Shown in pieces: positions 26,954 to 36,248 of a stretch of DNA of 64,000 bases. The notes below the pieces were generated by a model. That model was given only the letters and a program-made list of their open reading frames with translations. It was not told the origin of the DNA and did not search any database. Numbering within the stretch: the first letter of the stretch is position 1; the number at the start of each line of letters is the position of its first letter. This DNA is from Hyphomicrobiales bacterium (GTDB lineage: Bacteria > Pseudomonadota > Alphaproteobacteria > Rhizobiales > Aestuariivirgaceae), in NCBI GenBank assembly GCA_025363755.1, contig JANYLQ010000045.1, positions 1-64,000 on the forward strand. The letters are read 5' to 3'. The position numbers and the translations under genes were made by a program.

Positions 26954-27115
26954 CAAAATCAGCGCCAGAATGACAAAAGCAAAAGTATTGCCGCCTCGGC
27001 TCTGAACATCATTTCGTACTTGAATGTCGGGTTGTGAGTTCCTCAAACCGTCTTGGTCAAGTGAAAGATCCACTGCACTCATGGGACGAGGCTTTTGATT
27101 TGTCGATGTAACCAT
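26843..27115 (-). CDS. Small single-pass membrane protein, stress regulon candidate
   Basis: A 90-residue protein with a polar N-terminal region (residues 1-43), one hydrophobic helix (FAFVILALILLFGGY), then a basic segment and a second hydrophobic stretch at the end. AAGGAG lies before ATG 27115, and a perfect EcfG-type promoter is 37 bp upstream, which supports a real gene. The last 37 codons run antisense to the 26759-26953 gene, and the sequence after the helix looks less natural, so the true end could be earlier if a frameshift is present. No family recognised. Confidence 0.6.
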   Translation of the reverse strand: MVTSTNQKPRPMSAVDLSLDQDGLRNSQPDIQVRNDVQSRGGNTFAFVILALILLFGGYRRNDWRRRISVSNRRTASACYFLIVTVGLTS

Positions 27116-27151
27116 TTCATTTCTCCTTTATTGTTTTGTAGATGGGGTTCA

Positions 27152-27176
27152 AACGACACATTGTCGTTTAGGTTCC
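27152..27176 (-). promoter_or_regulatory. EcfG-type promoter for the 27115 gene
   Basis: Minus strand GGAAC (27176-27172), 16 bases, CGTT (27155-27152): an exact match, giving a leader of roughly 25-30 bases before the ATG at 27115. Confidence 0.78.
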
Positions 27177-27246
27177 ATCCAAAACTCTAGGCCAATCTTG
27201 TTTTTTAGAGATCGAACTCCACAAACAAAATCTTGATGAAAAGTGT

Positions 27247-27271
27247 GGAACCAATTTTTGAATGATGCGTT
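27247..27271 (+). promoter_or_regulatory. EcfG-type promoter for the 27306 gene
   Basis: Plus strand GGAAC (27247-27251), 16 bases, CGTT (27268-27271): an exact match placed 35 bp before the ATG at 27306. It is back to back with the 27152-27176 promoter. Confidence 0.8.
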
Positions 27272-27305
27272 GATTGCAAAACGGAAGTAGAGGAGAACAA
27301 AAATC

Positions 27306-27578
27306 ATGACTCTGGCAAAGAAGAGTAGTCAAGGTTCGGGTGGAGAAAATCCAGAAGCAATTGCAAAATTTGCGCAGTCTGCGCGCTCCACTGGCGGTAA
27401 AGTGAGTCGCACTGGCTTAAATTCGACACCTGAAACATCACCACTAGCCTCTAATCCAAAACTGAAGCAGAAAGCGGCCGAGACAGTTTTGCGCGAAAAC
27501 GTTTTGGGCGACAACGAGGGATCGGAAGAATTGATCAAGGAACTTCCTGATCCAATTCTTGATCATCACAAATTATAA
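27306..27578 (+). CDS. Small hydrophilic protein, unknown, stress regulon candidate
   Basis: A 90-residue polar protein rich in Ser, Gly, Lys and Glu, probably largely disordered in its first half (KKSSQGSGGENPEAIAKFAQ) with a helical second half (KLKQKAAETVLRENVLGDNE). No signal peptide or membrane segment. AGGAGAA lies before ATG 27306, and the exact EcfG-type promoter directly upstream strongly supports expression in the general stress response. No family recognised. Confidence 0.7.
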   Translation: MTLAKKSSQGSGGENPEAIAKFAQSARSTGGKVSRTGLNSTPETSPLASNPKLKQKAAETVLRENVLGDNEGSEELIKELPDPILDHHKL

Positions 27579-27726
27579 AACCAATTCCTGATCTTGATGA
27601 AAGAAAATCAAAAGTGGAATTGAAAGAGCCGTATTGGGGATAGTCCCACTTATTGGCGGCAAAATTGCGAGCTCCATGTGGTCGCTTTTCGAGATAATTT
27701 CTAGTTTCATTCGAAAGGCATAAAAA

Positions 27727-30700
27727 ATGTTCTCAGGCCCCAGCATCACTATATGGGATAATATATCACCGATAAGTGCGGAACTTTTTGGTCCAGAACG
27801 TTTTGAACAACACGCGCACAGTCTTGCAAAAACTCAAACTATTACTTCAAACGCGACATCGGTTTATTCCGTAGTACGCAGACTTGATGATAATGCCGCT
27901 GCGTTGCTGCAAATCTACCGCGATATTGGTAAGGCTGTCGAAAAAGGGAAAACAGTAACGCCAGCGGCCGAATGGCTCGTAGACAACTATTATTTGGTCG
28001 AAGAACAAATAAGCCAGACAAGAGACGATCTGCCGGAAAGGTTTTATCGTCAACTTCCTAAGTTGATCGATGGCCCACTTCAAGGCCATCCACGTATATT
28101 TGGAGCAGTTTGGGCTTATGTAGCACACACTGACAGCCGCTTCGACCCGATCACTTTTTCAGCATTTCTGAACGCTTATCAAACCATTGCACCTTTCACG
28201 ATCGGTGAAGTTTGGGCATCCGCAATTTCGCTTCGTCTAATATTAATCGAAAACTTACGTCGGCTGTCTCAGCGCATGAACAATGCAAGGATGGAACGCG
28301 AAGCGGCGGATGCTGCGGCAGACAGTTTTCTAAATAATGGATTAGAGCGGGATCCTTCTCTGGCTTTTAAAAAAATTGAGTCAATCAGTATTCCCTTCGC
28401 TGTCCAACTTTTGCAGCGTATGCGCGATCTGGATGACGACAGCTCTTCCCAAGCACTTAAATGGCTACAGAGTCAACTTGTTGAACAAGGCCACACGATT
28501 GAAACGGCGGTGGCCGATGAGCACCATCGCCAAGCGGCAGCTAATGTAACTGTGCGAAACATTGTGCAAAGTATGCGCTTAGTCGACGACATTAATTGGG
28601 AAACATGGTTCGATGGGGTAAGCATTGTTGAAAAATCACTCCTCAAAGTTTCATCGTACGAAGAGATGGATTTTAAGAGTCGCAATTTATATCGCACGGC
28701 AGTCGAAGAGCTTGCACGCGGTTCTAACCAAACCGAAATTAACATCGTAGAACGCGTCATAGATAAAGTTTCTCATGCAGAAAAAACTTCATTCGATGCG
28801 GGCCAATGGTTGATTGGCAGCGGTCGAAACCAGTTGGAAAAAGAAATCGGCTTCAGGCCATCATTTTTGAAGCGCTTACGTAACTTCACAAACAACGCTG
28901 GGCTGTCGGGGTATCTCGGGGCTGCAGCAATTCTTGTGTTCCTCATTGAAGTTTCGGTTTTTCGATTTTCACAGTCTAGTTCTATTTCAACAAGCGCCAT
29001 GTCGTTTCTTATTGCGGCAGCAATTCTGCCAGCTTCAGAAATTGCGTTTTCAATAGTAAATTTAACACTCAGCCGCCTTTTGGATACGCGCATGTCGCCG
29101 GGCCTCGCTCTTCGAGGTGGCGTCCCAGAAAAACTTAGAACGCTCGTTGCTATCCCTTGTCTGTTGACTTCGGCAGAAGGCGCGGAAGAGTTGTTAAACC
29201 GGCTTGAGGTTCATTTTTTATCGAGCGGGCCAGGTGAACTTTATTTTGCACTGGTGACCGATTGGTTAGACTCAAATTCGGAATTGACTGATACCGATTT
29301 GACAGTGCTCGAAAGGGCTCGATTTGGGATTGAAGATCTCAATCGGCGGTATGATACATGCCAGTTTATTTTGCTTCACCGCCAACGTAGTTTTGATCCA
29401 AAACAGAATAAGTGGTTGGGTTGGGAACGCAAACGCGGAAAGCTTCATGAACTCAATCGATTGCTCCGCGGCGCCGTTGATACTAATTTTAGAACTATAG
29501 TCGGCATAGTGCCAGCGAATGTCCGTTATGTAATTACCTTAGACGCCGATACACGTCTGCCGCGCGATGCCGCAAGAAAGTTAATCGGCAAAATGGCGCA
29601 CCCGCTGAATACGCCACTGTTTGATCCAGCAAAAGGGCTCATTGTATCAGGCCATGGCATTCTACAGCCGCGCGTTACGGCTTCATTGCCAACGGGTCAT
29701 GTTGGATCTTACTTTCAACGTATATTCTCCACAGCACGTGGCATCGATCCCTATATTTTTGCAGCCTCTGACCTCTACCAAGATTTGTTTGACGAGGGCT
29801 CTTTCACGGGCAAAGGAATTTACGATGTTGACGCTTTCGAATCGGCAACTGCGGGGAGAATTCCAGATAATGCCGTCTTGAGTCACGATCTGTTTGAAGG
29901 CGTGTTGGTGCGTTCGGGCCTTGCCTCTGACGTAGAGGTGATTGATGACTTTCCGGAACAATATGAAGTGTCAGCGGCACGGCAACATCGTTGGGCCCGG
30001 GGCGACTGGCAACTTTTACCATGGATATTAGGCTTGCGTAACTCCGGGAATATTCCACCGTTGGGACGCTGGAAAATGATCGATAATCTGAGGCGAACCC
30101 TGGTACCTATTGCTCAACTCATCATATTAATCGCGGGCTGGACATTGCTTAACCCCAGTGCAGCAGCGATCTGGACTGCCGGTATTCTACTGTCAATTTT
30201 CATCCCAGTTATCATGCCTACTCTCGTGGATGGCTTTCACATAACGCCTCGCACTTCGGCCAGACTCCATCTTTCGTTCGTAAAAGATAATCTAACCCAA
30301 GCTTTTGCGCTGGGCGCTGCCCAATTCGTTTTGCTCGTTAATCAGGCAATACTCATGGCGGACGCAATTCTGCGGACGCTGTTTCGACTGATTGTCAGCA
30401 AAAAAAATCTTTTGGAGTGGACAACTGCGGCTCAGATGCAGGCGATGGTCAAACCCGGCATTTGGCGAAGCTATAGCCAACTATCAAGCGCGCCAGCAAT
30501 TGGCATAATTGTTCTGATGACAATAGTCATGCGAGGAATTCAGGATTGGTACTGGGCCACGCCTTTTGCAATTGTGTGGCTGGCTGCTCCAGCGATCGCA
30601 CACTGGTTAAGCATTTCTACAGCGTTAGAAGATGAATTGTCAGCATCAGAATTTGACCGGCGCTCTTTGCGCGTAATAGCGCGCCGAACATATCGCTATT

Positions 30701-33700
30701 TCGAGCAATTTGTAACCGCATCAGAAAATATGCTGCCACCTGATAATTTTCAGGAAGATCCCAAAGCGGTTATTGCTCATCGCACATCGCCAACCAATAT
30801 TGGCTTGTATCTTTTGTCCACTGCTTCAGCTCGAGAACTGGGTTGGATTGGACTTGCTCAAGCGGTAGAAAAAATTGAATCATCATTCAATTCAATTCAG
30901 AAATTGGAAAAATTTCGCGGTCACCTCTTCAATTGGTATGACACTGAAAGTTTGATCCCCCTCGAGCCACGATATATTTCGTCTGTCGATAGTGGAAATC
31001 TTGCGGGCCATCTTATAGCTCTTGCTAATTGTTTAGAGGCTTGGGGACTAGAAGCAGAGACCGCTGCCGAAAGAAGTTTCGGAATTGATGATATTCTTGA
31101 AATTCTTGTTGAAGAGGTAAAGAATCTCCCCAAGAATAAAAGCGTGTTAAACCCCATGCGTAAGGGCTTCCTGCAGCAAATTGAGGCGATGAAAGCGACG
31201 TTGCAAAAAGCCCGAGCACAGCCCGAATTATTTTCAGTCAGATTGATTGAACATTCTTTGCTTGCAAACAAAATCTTTTCGACAGCCGCCCGCATAGCCG
31301 CAGAAACGTCCGGAGATTCAAAAGATTCGATCATCCATTGGTCAAACGTTTTGAGAAGTACGGTCGACACTCAATTTCAAGACGTCTCTTTGAATGCAGC
31401 TCAAATTGTAAGTATTAACCAAAGACTGGTAGCCATTGCTACATCCGCTCGAAATCTTGCCTATGGAATGGAGTTCGGTTTCCTATTTGACGAACAACGT
31501 AATCTTCTGACGATCGGGTACCGGGTAAACGAACGCATGCAAGACGAAAGTTGTTACGACATGTTGGCTTCTGAGGCACGATTGGCAAGTTTTTTTGCCA
31601 TTTCGAAAGGCGATTTGCCAACTAGGCATTGGTTCAGGCTTGGTCGTACATTGACTGAAATCAGAGGCGGCGCTGCACTCGTTTCGTGGTCCGGGTCTAT
31701 GTTCGAATATTTAATGCCCGCCTTGGTCATGCGTGGACCTTCAAACGGAATGCTCGACCAAACCGCGAAATTGATTGTTGCGCGCCAGATTGAATACGCT
31801 AAGGGATATGGGATCCCATGGGGTATATCTGAATCTGCCTTTAGTGCCCGCGATGTTGGCTTCACTTATCAATATTCAAATTTCGGTGTACCTGGGTTGG
31901 GTCTCAAAAGAGGTCTTTCCAGCAATCTCGTCATAGCGCCTTACGCAACAGGACTAGCGACAATGGTGGCGCCGCGACTTGCCACACGCAATTATGAGAA
32001 TCTAAAAAATAATGGTTCTTTGGGCGCTTATGGTCATTATGAAGCTGTTGACTACACTCCTGCCCGACTTCAACCGGGAGAAGATTTCACAATCATACGC
32101 GCTTACTTTGCGCATCATCAAGGCATGACCATCGTTGCGATCTTAAATGCTGTCAAGTCAGGCATGGCGCGAGACTGGTTTCATAACGAACCGCGGGTGC
32201 GCGCTACGGAGCTGCTTTTGCAAGAACGAGCTCCGCGCGATGTGTTGGTATCCACGCAAAAAGAGTCGATTGCCGTATCTCAGGTCAATGATCTTGCACC
32301 GACCGAGCCTCGCGTGCTGAGTCCGTTCACTGGCAATTCACCACAGACTCAACTTCTCTCCAACGGTCAATTTACGACTATGCTTACCGCAGCTGGATCA
32401 GGTTATAGTTCATGGAACGGCCTTGCCATAACCCGGTGGCAAGAAGATTCGGTGGAAGATAGCTGGGGGCAGTTCATGTATCTGCGCGAACCGCGTGCTA
32501 AAAATTGGTGGTCGGCGACGCATATGCCCGCGAAAGTGTCGGATAACTCAACGGCAATCTTTTCAGAACATCAGGTTGAGTTCGCTCGCACTGAAGGTAT
32601 TTGGAAAACAACATTGGAATGCATTATCTCGCCTGAAAGTAATTCAGAAGCACGAAGACTCACCATAGAAAACAAAGGTTTGACGGCACGCGATCTTGAA
32701 ATTACATCTTTTGCAGAACTCGTCCTGTCCACACAATCTGCAGACTCCGCACACCCCGCATTCTCCAAGCTATTCATTGAAACGGAATTTGTTGCAGGTG
32801 TCGATGCGCTAGTTGCAACCCGCCGAAAACGCTCTCCCACAGATCCGGACATTTGGGTTGCCCAGATCATGTTAACAAACAGCGAAAATACTAGCCCGCT
32901 TGAATATGAGACAGACCGGAGCCGCTTTATCGGAAGATGTAGAGATGTCTGTAATCCGCAAGCGATGGATTCTGTCGTGCCACTTTCGAATACCACAGGA
33001 ACTGTCTTGGATCCCATTTTAGCTCTTCGCCGTAGAATTCGTGTGCCACGTGCCCGTAAAGCAGCTGTTACATTTTGGACATTGGTGGCATCCAGCCGCG
33101 AAGCGGTGCTCGATCTTGTCGACCATCATTCCCAATCTGCAGCATTTGACCGCGCCTTGATGATGGCATGGACCCAAGGTCAGATTCAACTGCGCCACCT
33201 TTCAATCAAGCCAGACGAAGCAGACTTATTTCAAGAACTTGGCAGTTCGCTCATTTATGCAAACGCATCAATGCGATCTCCAAATTTTGTAATGGCAAAT
33301 GACATTGGTGCGCAAAGTGAGCTGTGGCCATTGAGTATTTCTGGCGACAGGCCAATTATATTACTTCGCATTGATACAATTGAAGACATAGAAATCATCC
33401 GTCAGATGGTTCGCGCTTTTGAATATTGGAAATCAAAACGACTCGCTGTCGACCTTGTAATTTTGAACGATCGGCGAGCTTCATATGTCCAGGATCTCCA
33501 ATTGGCATTAGATGCTTTAGTGCGCAAATTGAAAACGCCAAATCAATCTGAACTGAGTACTAACGCGGGTGATGTTTTTATACTTCGCGCAGATATTATG
33601 CCGCAAACCGCTTTAAAGGTTCTCGCAGCTTCTGCTCGCATTGTAATATACGCCCGTCGCGGCAGCCTCGCAGTACAACTCAGCAGATTACGCTCCCAAA

Positions 33701-36198
33701 CTAATCTAACTGTATCACGGCCAAAGGAATTCATACGTCCAGCGAAATCCGTTACACGTAATAGAGTGAACGGAGTCGACAAAATATTCTATAACGGCTC
33801 AGGTGGTTTCAGCGAGAATGGCGAAGAATATGTTATCTATCCAACTGCCGACAAGCCCACAATTGCGCCTTGGACAAATGTAATCGCCAACTCCAAATTT
33901 GGCTTTCATACCTCATCCGATGGAGCTGGCTATACATGGGTTGGCAACAGCAAAGAAATGCAACTGACGCCTTGGCGTAATGATCCAATTTCAAACAAGG
34001 CGAGCGAAGCATTTTATGTGACCGATATGGACTCGGGCACCCTTTCGAGCCCCACCCAATTGCCTCTCCGAGATCAAAGTGGAAATTATGTCGTACGCCA
34101 TGGATTTGGATACACGGTGTTTGAACGCGAAGTCGACCAATTAAAAATGGAGCTGTCGCAATATGTGCCGCTTTCGGATTCAGTAAAAATTTCAAAGCTG
34201 AGAATTTATAACAGGGGCACGTCCACTCGAAGCTTGGCCATTACCTTTTATGCTGAGTGGGTACTCGGCACTTCTCGGTCAGCCACATCTCAATTTATCA
34301 CGACGGAAATTGATTCAGCAACAGGCGCACTCGTCGTAAAAAACAAATGGACGCCTCAATTCGAAAATCAAATCGTCTATGTCGATATGCAAGGCAAACA
34401 ATCAAGTTGGACTGCCGATAGACTAGAGTTTGTCGGTCGATACTCAACATTGGCCGACCCGCAAGGCTTGGCGCCAGGAAGAGAATTATCAAATCGCGTC
34501 GGTGCCGGGCTTGATCCGTGTGCGGCGATGCAACTGAAACTAGAAATCGAACCGGGGGCCTATAGAGACGTCACAATCACATTGGGAGTCGCAGCGAATT
34601 TAGACGCGGCGCAAAAAATGATTACCAAATACCGCGCTGGAATCGAAGATCAAATCCTTGATGACGTGAAACAAAATTGGGCGAAGATTTTGGGTGCTGT
34701 TAAAGTGAGAACACCTGATCCAGCTTTCAACCTGATGCTCAATGGTTGGCTTCTCTACCAAACGCTTTCATGTCGCATGTGGGCGCGATCAGGATTCTAT
34801 CAGGCCAGCGGTGCTTATGGATTCCGCGATCAACTCCAAGATTCCTTGGCTCTCATGCTGAGTAGACCCGACATAACCCGCGAACATATATTGCGTTCGG
34901 CGGCTCGCCAATTCCACGAGGGTGATGTGCAGCATTGGTGGTTGCCTTCCAGTGGAACAGGTATTCGTACGCGATTTTCCGACGACGCCGTATGGCTTGT
35001 CTATTGTGTAAGTCGCTATGTCACCGTTACGGGAGATTATGCGATCCTTGATGTGCTTGTCCCGTTTATCGACGGTCCAAAATTGCAGAAGGACGAGGTA
35101 CACGCCTTTTTCCAGCCAACTCTTTTCAATGAAGAAGCCACACTTTATGAACATTGTGTTCGCGCACTTGAACAGTCCCTAGCGACAGGCAAACATGGGC
35201 TGCCACTTATGGGTGAGGGAGACTGGAATGACGGTATGAACCGCGTTGGTGCGGGTGGTCGAGGCGAAAGTGTTTGGCTCGGTTGGATGATGATTGCCAC
35301 ACTCAAAGAATTTGTAAAAATATCCGCTGAGCGCGATGGTACAAAGACCGCTATTTGGAATGAAAAAATTAAAACACTGACCGAAGCAATGGAGAAAGAA
35401 AGTTGGGATGGTGCCTGGTATCGGCGCGCTTTCTATGACGATGGATCACCACTCGGATCTTCGTCCAACAACGAGTGTACGATAGACGCCATAGCGCAGT
35501 CATGGGCCGTAATTTCAGGCGCTGGAGACACCACTCGAACCCAGACAGCCATGGCTGAAGTCACCAAGCAATTGATCCTTCGCAAACAAAAAATTGCATT
35601 ACTTTTCACGCCGCCATTCAACAAAACCGAGAAAGACCCTGGATATATTAAAGCCTACCCGCCGGGCATTCGCGAAAACGGGGGGCAATACACCCATGGT
35701 TCAGCTTGGTCTATTTTTGCATTCGCAGAAATTGGCCAATCTCAAAAAGCTTGGGAACTTTTCAGCCTTCTCAACCCTATAAATCACGCCTTAACTGCAG
35801 ACGACGTAGCACAGTACCGCGTCGAACCTTATGTAATAGCCGCTGATGTATATTCAGTGGCACCTCACATTGGCCGCGGCGGATGGACTTGGTATACAGG
35901 TGCTGCTGGTGTACTCTACCGTTCCGGAATAGAAGCCATTCTAGGTGTCGAGAAAATTGGCGGTGTCTTGCGCATTAAAAATAACGCTCCAGAGCAGTGG
36001 AATGAATTTGATGTCTCAATTAAATTCAAATCAGCCCGCTACAATATCAAAGTAACACGCAAAGAAGACACCAAAAGTTTCAGCGAAGAAGCTCAACTCT
36101 ATGGACATGCCGCCTTCGATATAGCAATGAAAGATGATGGAGCAGTTCACACTATCGAATTGCAATTCGCATTTCTAGATTCATCAGGTATTCATTAG
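27727..36198 (+). CDS. ndvB: Cyclic beta-1,2-glucan synthase (NdvB/ChvB type)
   Basis: A 2823-residue membrane enzyme, the normal size for NdvB/ChvB. It starts PISAELFGPERFEQHA, typical of the family. Membrane helices lie around residues 395-450 and 790-1000. Between them is the GT84 glycosyltransferase domain with the DxD-like motif D606-A-D608 (VITLDADTRLPRDAARKL) and the RQHRWARGDWQL (QxxRW-type) motif. The C-terminal third is a GH94 phosphorylase-like domain with GEGDWNDGMNRVG near residue 2500, which trims the chain before cyclisation. The product is periplasmic cyclic beta-1,2-glucan, used in hypo-osmotic adaptation and host interaction. The ATG at 27727 follows AAAGG. It stands alone between the stress genes and an HWE kinase. 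Confidence 0.95.
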   Translation: MFSGPSITIWDNISPISAELFGPERFEQHAHSLAKTQTITSNATSVYSVVRRLDDNAAALLQIYRDIGKAVEKGKTVTPAAEWLVDNYYLVEEQISQTRDDLPERFYRQLPKLIDGPLQGHPRIFGAVWAYVAHTDSRFDPITFSAFLNAYQTIAPFTIGEVWASAISLRLILIENLRRLSQRMNNARMEREAADAAADSFLNNGLERDPSLAFKKIESISIPFAVQLLQRMRDLDDDSSSQALKWLQSQLVEQGHTIETAVADEHHRQAAANVTVRNIVQSMRLVDDINWETWFDGVSIVEKSLLKVSSYEEMDFKSRNLYRTAVEELARGSNQTEINIVERVIDKVSHAEKTSFDAGQWLIGSGRNQLEKEIGFRPSFLKRLRNFTNNAGLSGYLGAAAILVFLIEVSVFRFSQSSSISTSAMSFLIAAAILPASEIAFSIVNLTLSRLLDTRMSPGLALRGGVPEKLRTLVAIPCLLTSAEGAEELLNRLEVHFLSSGPGELYFALVTDWLDSNSELTDTDLTVLERARFGIEDLNRRYDTCQFILLHRQRSFDPKQNKWLGWERKRGKLHELNRLLRGAVDTNFRTIVGIVPANVRYVITLDADTRLPRDAARKLIGKMAHPLNTPLFDPAKGLIVSGHGILQPRVTASLPTGHVGSYFQRIFSTARGIDPYIFAASDLYQDLFDEGSFTGKGIYDVDAFESATAGRIPDNAVLSHDLFEGVLVRSGLASDVEVIDDFPEQYEVSAARQHRWARGDWQLLPWILGLRNSGNIPPLGRWKMIDNLRRTLVPIAQLIILIAGWTLLNPSAAAIWTAGILLSIFIPVIMPTLVDGFHITPRTSARLHLSFVKDNLTQAFALGAAQFVLLVNQAILMADAILRTLFRLIVSKKNLLEWTTAAQMQAMVKPGIWRSYSQLSSAPAIGIIVLMTIVMRGIQDWYWATPFAIVWLAAPAIAHWLSISTALEDELSASEFDRRSLRVIARRTYRYFEQFVTASENMLPPDNFQEDPKAVIAHRTSPTNIGLYLLSTASARELGWIGLAQAVEKIESSFNSIQKLEKFRGHLFNWYDTESLIPLEPRYISSVDSGNLAGHLIALANCLEAWGLEAETAAERSFGIDDILEILVEEVKNLPKNKSVLNPMRKGFLQQIEAMKATLQKARAQPELFSVRLIEHSLLANKIFSTAARIAAETSGDSKDSIIHWSNVLRSTVDTQFQDVSLNAAQIVSINQRLVAIATSARNLAYGMEFGFLFDEQRNLLTIGYRVNERMQDESCYDMLASEARLASFFAISKGDLPTRHWFRLGRTLTEIRGGAALVSWSGSMFEYLMPALVMRGPSNGMLDQTAKLIVARQIEYAKGYGIPWGISESAFSARDVGFTYQYSNFGVPGLGLKRGLSSNLVIAPYATGLATMVAPRLATRNYENLKNNGSLGAYGHYEAVDYTPARLQPGEDFTIIRAYFAHHQGMTIVAILNAVKSGMARDWFHNEPRVRATELLLQERAPRDVLVSTQKESIAVSQVNDLAPTEPRVLSPFTGNSPQTQLLSNGQFTTMLTAAGSGYSSWNGLAITRWQEDSVEDSWGQFMYLREPRAKNWWSATHMPAKVSDNSTAIFSEHQVEFARTEGIWKTTLECIISPESNSEARRLTIENKGLTARDLEITSFAELVLSTQSADSAHPAFSKLFIETEFVAGVDALVATRRKRSPTDPDIWVAQIMLTNSENTSPLEYETDRSRFIGRCRDVCNPQAMDSVVPLSNTTGTVLDPILALRRRIRVPRARKAAVTFWTLVASSREAVLDLVDHHSQSAAFDRALMMAWTQGQIQLRHLSIKPDEADLFQELGSSLIYANASMRSPNFVMANDIGAQSELWPLSISGDRPIILLRIDTIEDIEIIRQMVRAFEYWKSKRLAVDLVILNDRRASYVQDLQLALDALVRKLKTPNQSELSTNAGDVFILRADIMPQTALKVLAASARIVIYARRGSLAVQLSRLRSQTNLTVSRPKEFIRPAKSVTRNRVNGVDKIFYNGSGGFSENGEEYVIYPTADKPTIAPWTNVIANSKFGFHTSSDGAGYTWVGNSKEMQLTPWRNDPISNKASEAFYVTDMDSGTLSSPTQLPLRDQSGNYVVRHGFGYTVFEREVDQLKMELSQYVPLSDSVKISKLRIYNRGTSTRSLAITFYAEWVLGTSRSATSQFITTEIDSATGALVVKNKWTPQFENQIVYVDMQGKQSSWTADRLEFVGRYSTLADPQGLAPGRELSNRVGAGLDPCAAMQLKLEIEPGAYRDVTITLGVAANLDAAQKMITKYRAGIEDQILDDVKQNWAKILGAVKVRTPDPAFNLMLNGWLLYQTLSCRMWARSGFYQASGAYGFRDQLQDSLALMLSRPDITREHILRSAARQFHEGDVQHWWLPSSGTGIRTRFSDDAVWLVYCVSRYVTVTGDYAILDVLVPFIDGPKLQKDEVHAFFQPTLFNEEATLYEHCVRALEQSLATGKHGLPLMGEGDWNDGMNRVGAGGRGESVWLGWMMIATLKEFVKISAERDGTKTAIWNEKIKTLTEAMEKESWDGAWYRRAFYDDGSPLGSSSNNECTIDAIAQSWAVISGAGDTTRTQTAMAEVTKQLILRKQKIALLFTPPFNKTEKDPGYIKAYPPGIRENGGQYTHGSAWSIFAFAEIGQSQKAWELFSLLNPINHALTADDVAQYRVEPYVIAADVYSVAPHIGRGGWTWYTGAAGVLYRSGIEAILGVEKIGGVLRIKNNAPEQWNEFDVSIKFKSARYNIKVTRKEDTKSFSEEAQLYGHAAFDIAMKDDGAVHTIELQFAFLDSSGIH

Positions 36199-36248
36199 AC
36201 AACAAAATTTACCGGACTACAATTCGTATTTGAAGCCAAGCCAAACCT

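Noticed and set aside
27601-27723. A 41-codon open stretch just before ndvB (contains GKIASSMWSLFEIISSFIRK)
   Set aside because: No usable start codon near its beginning; it may be chance or the end of a lost gene.
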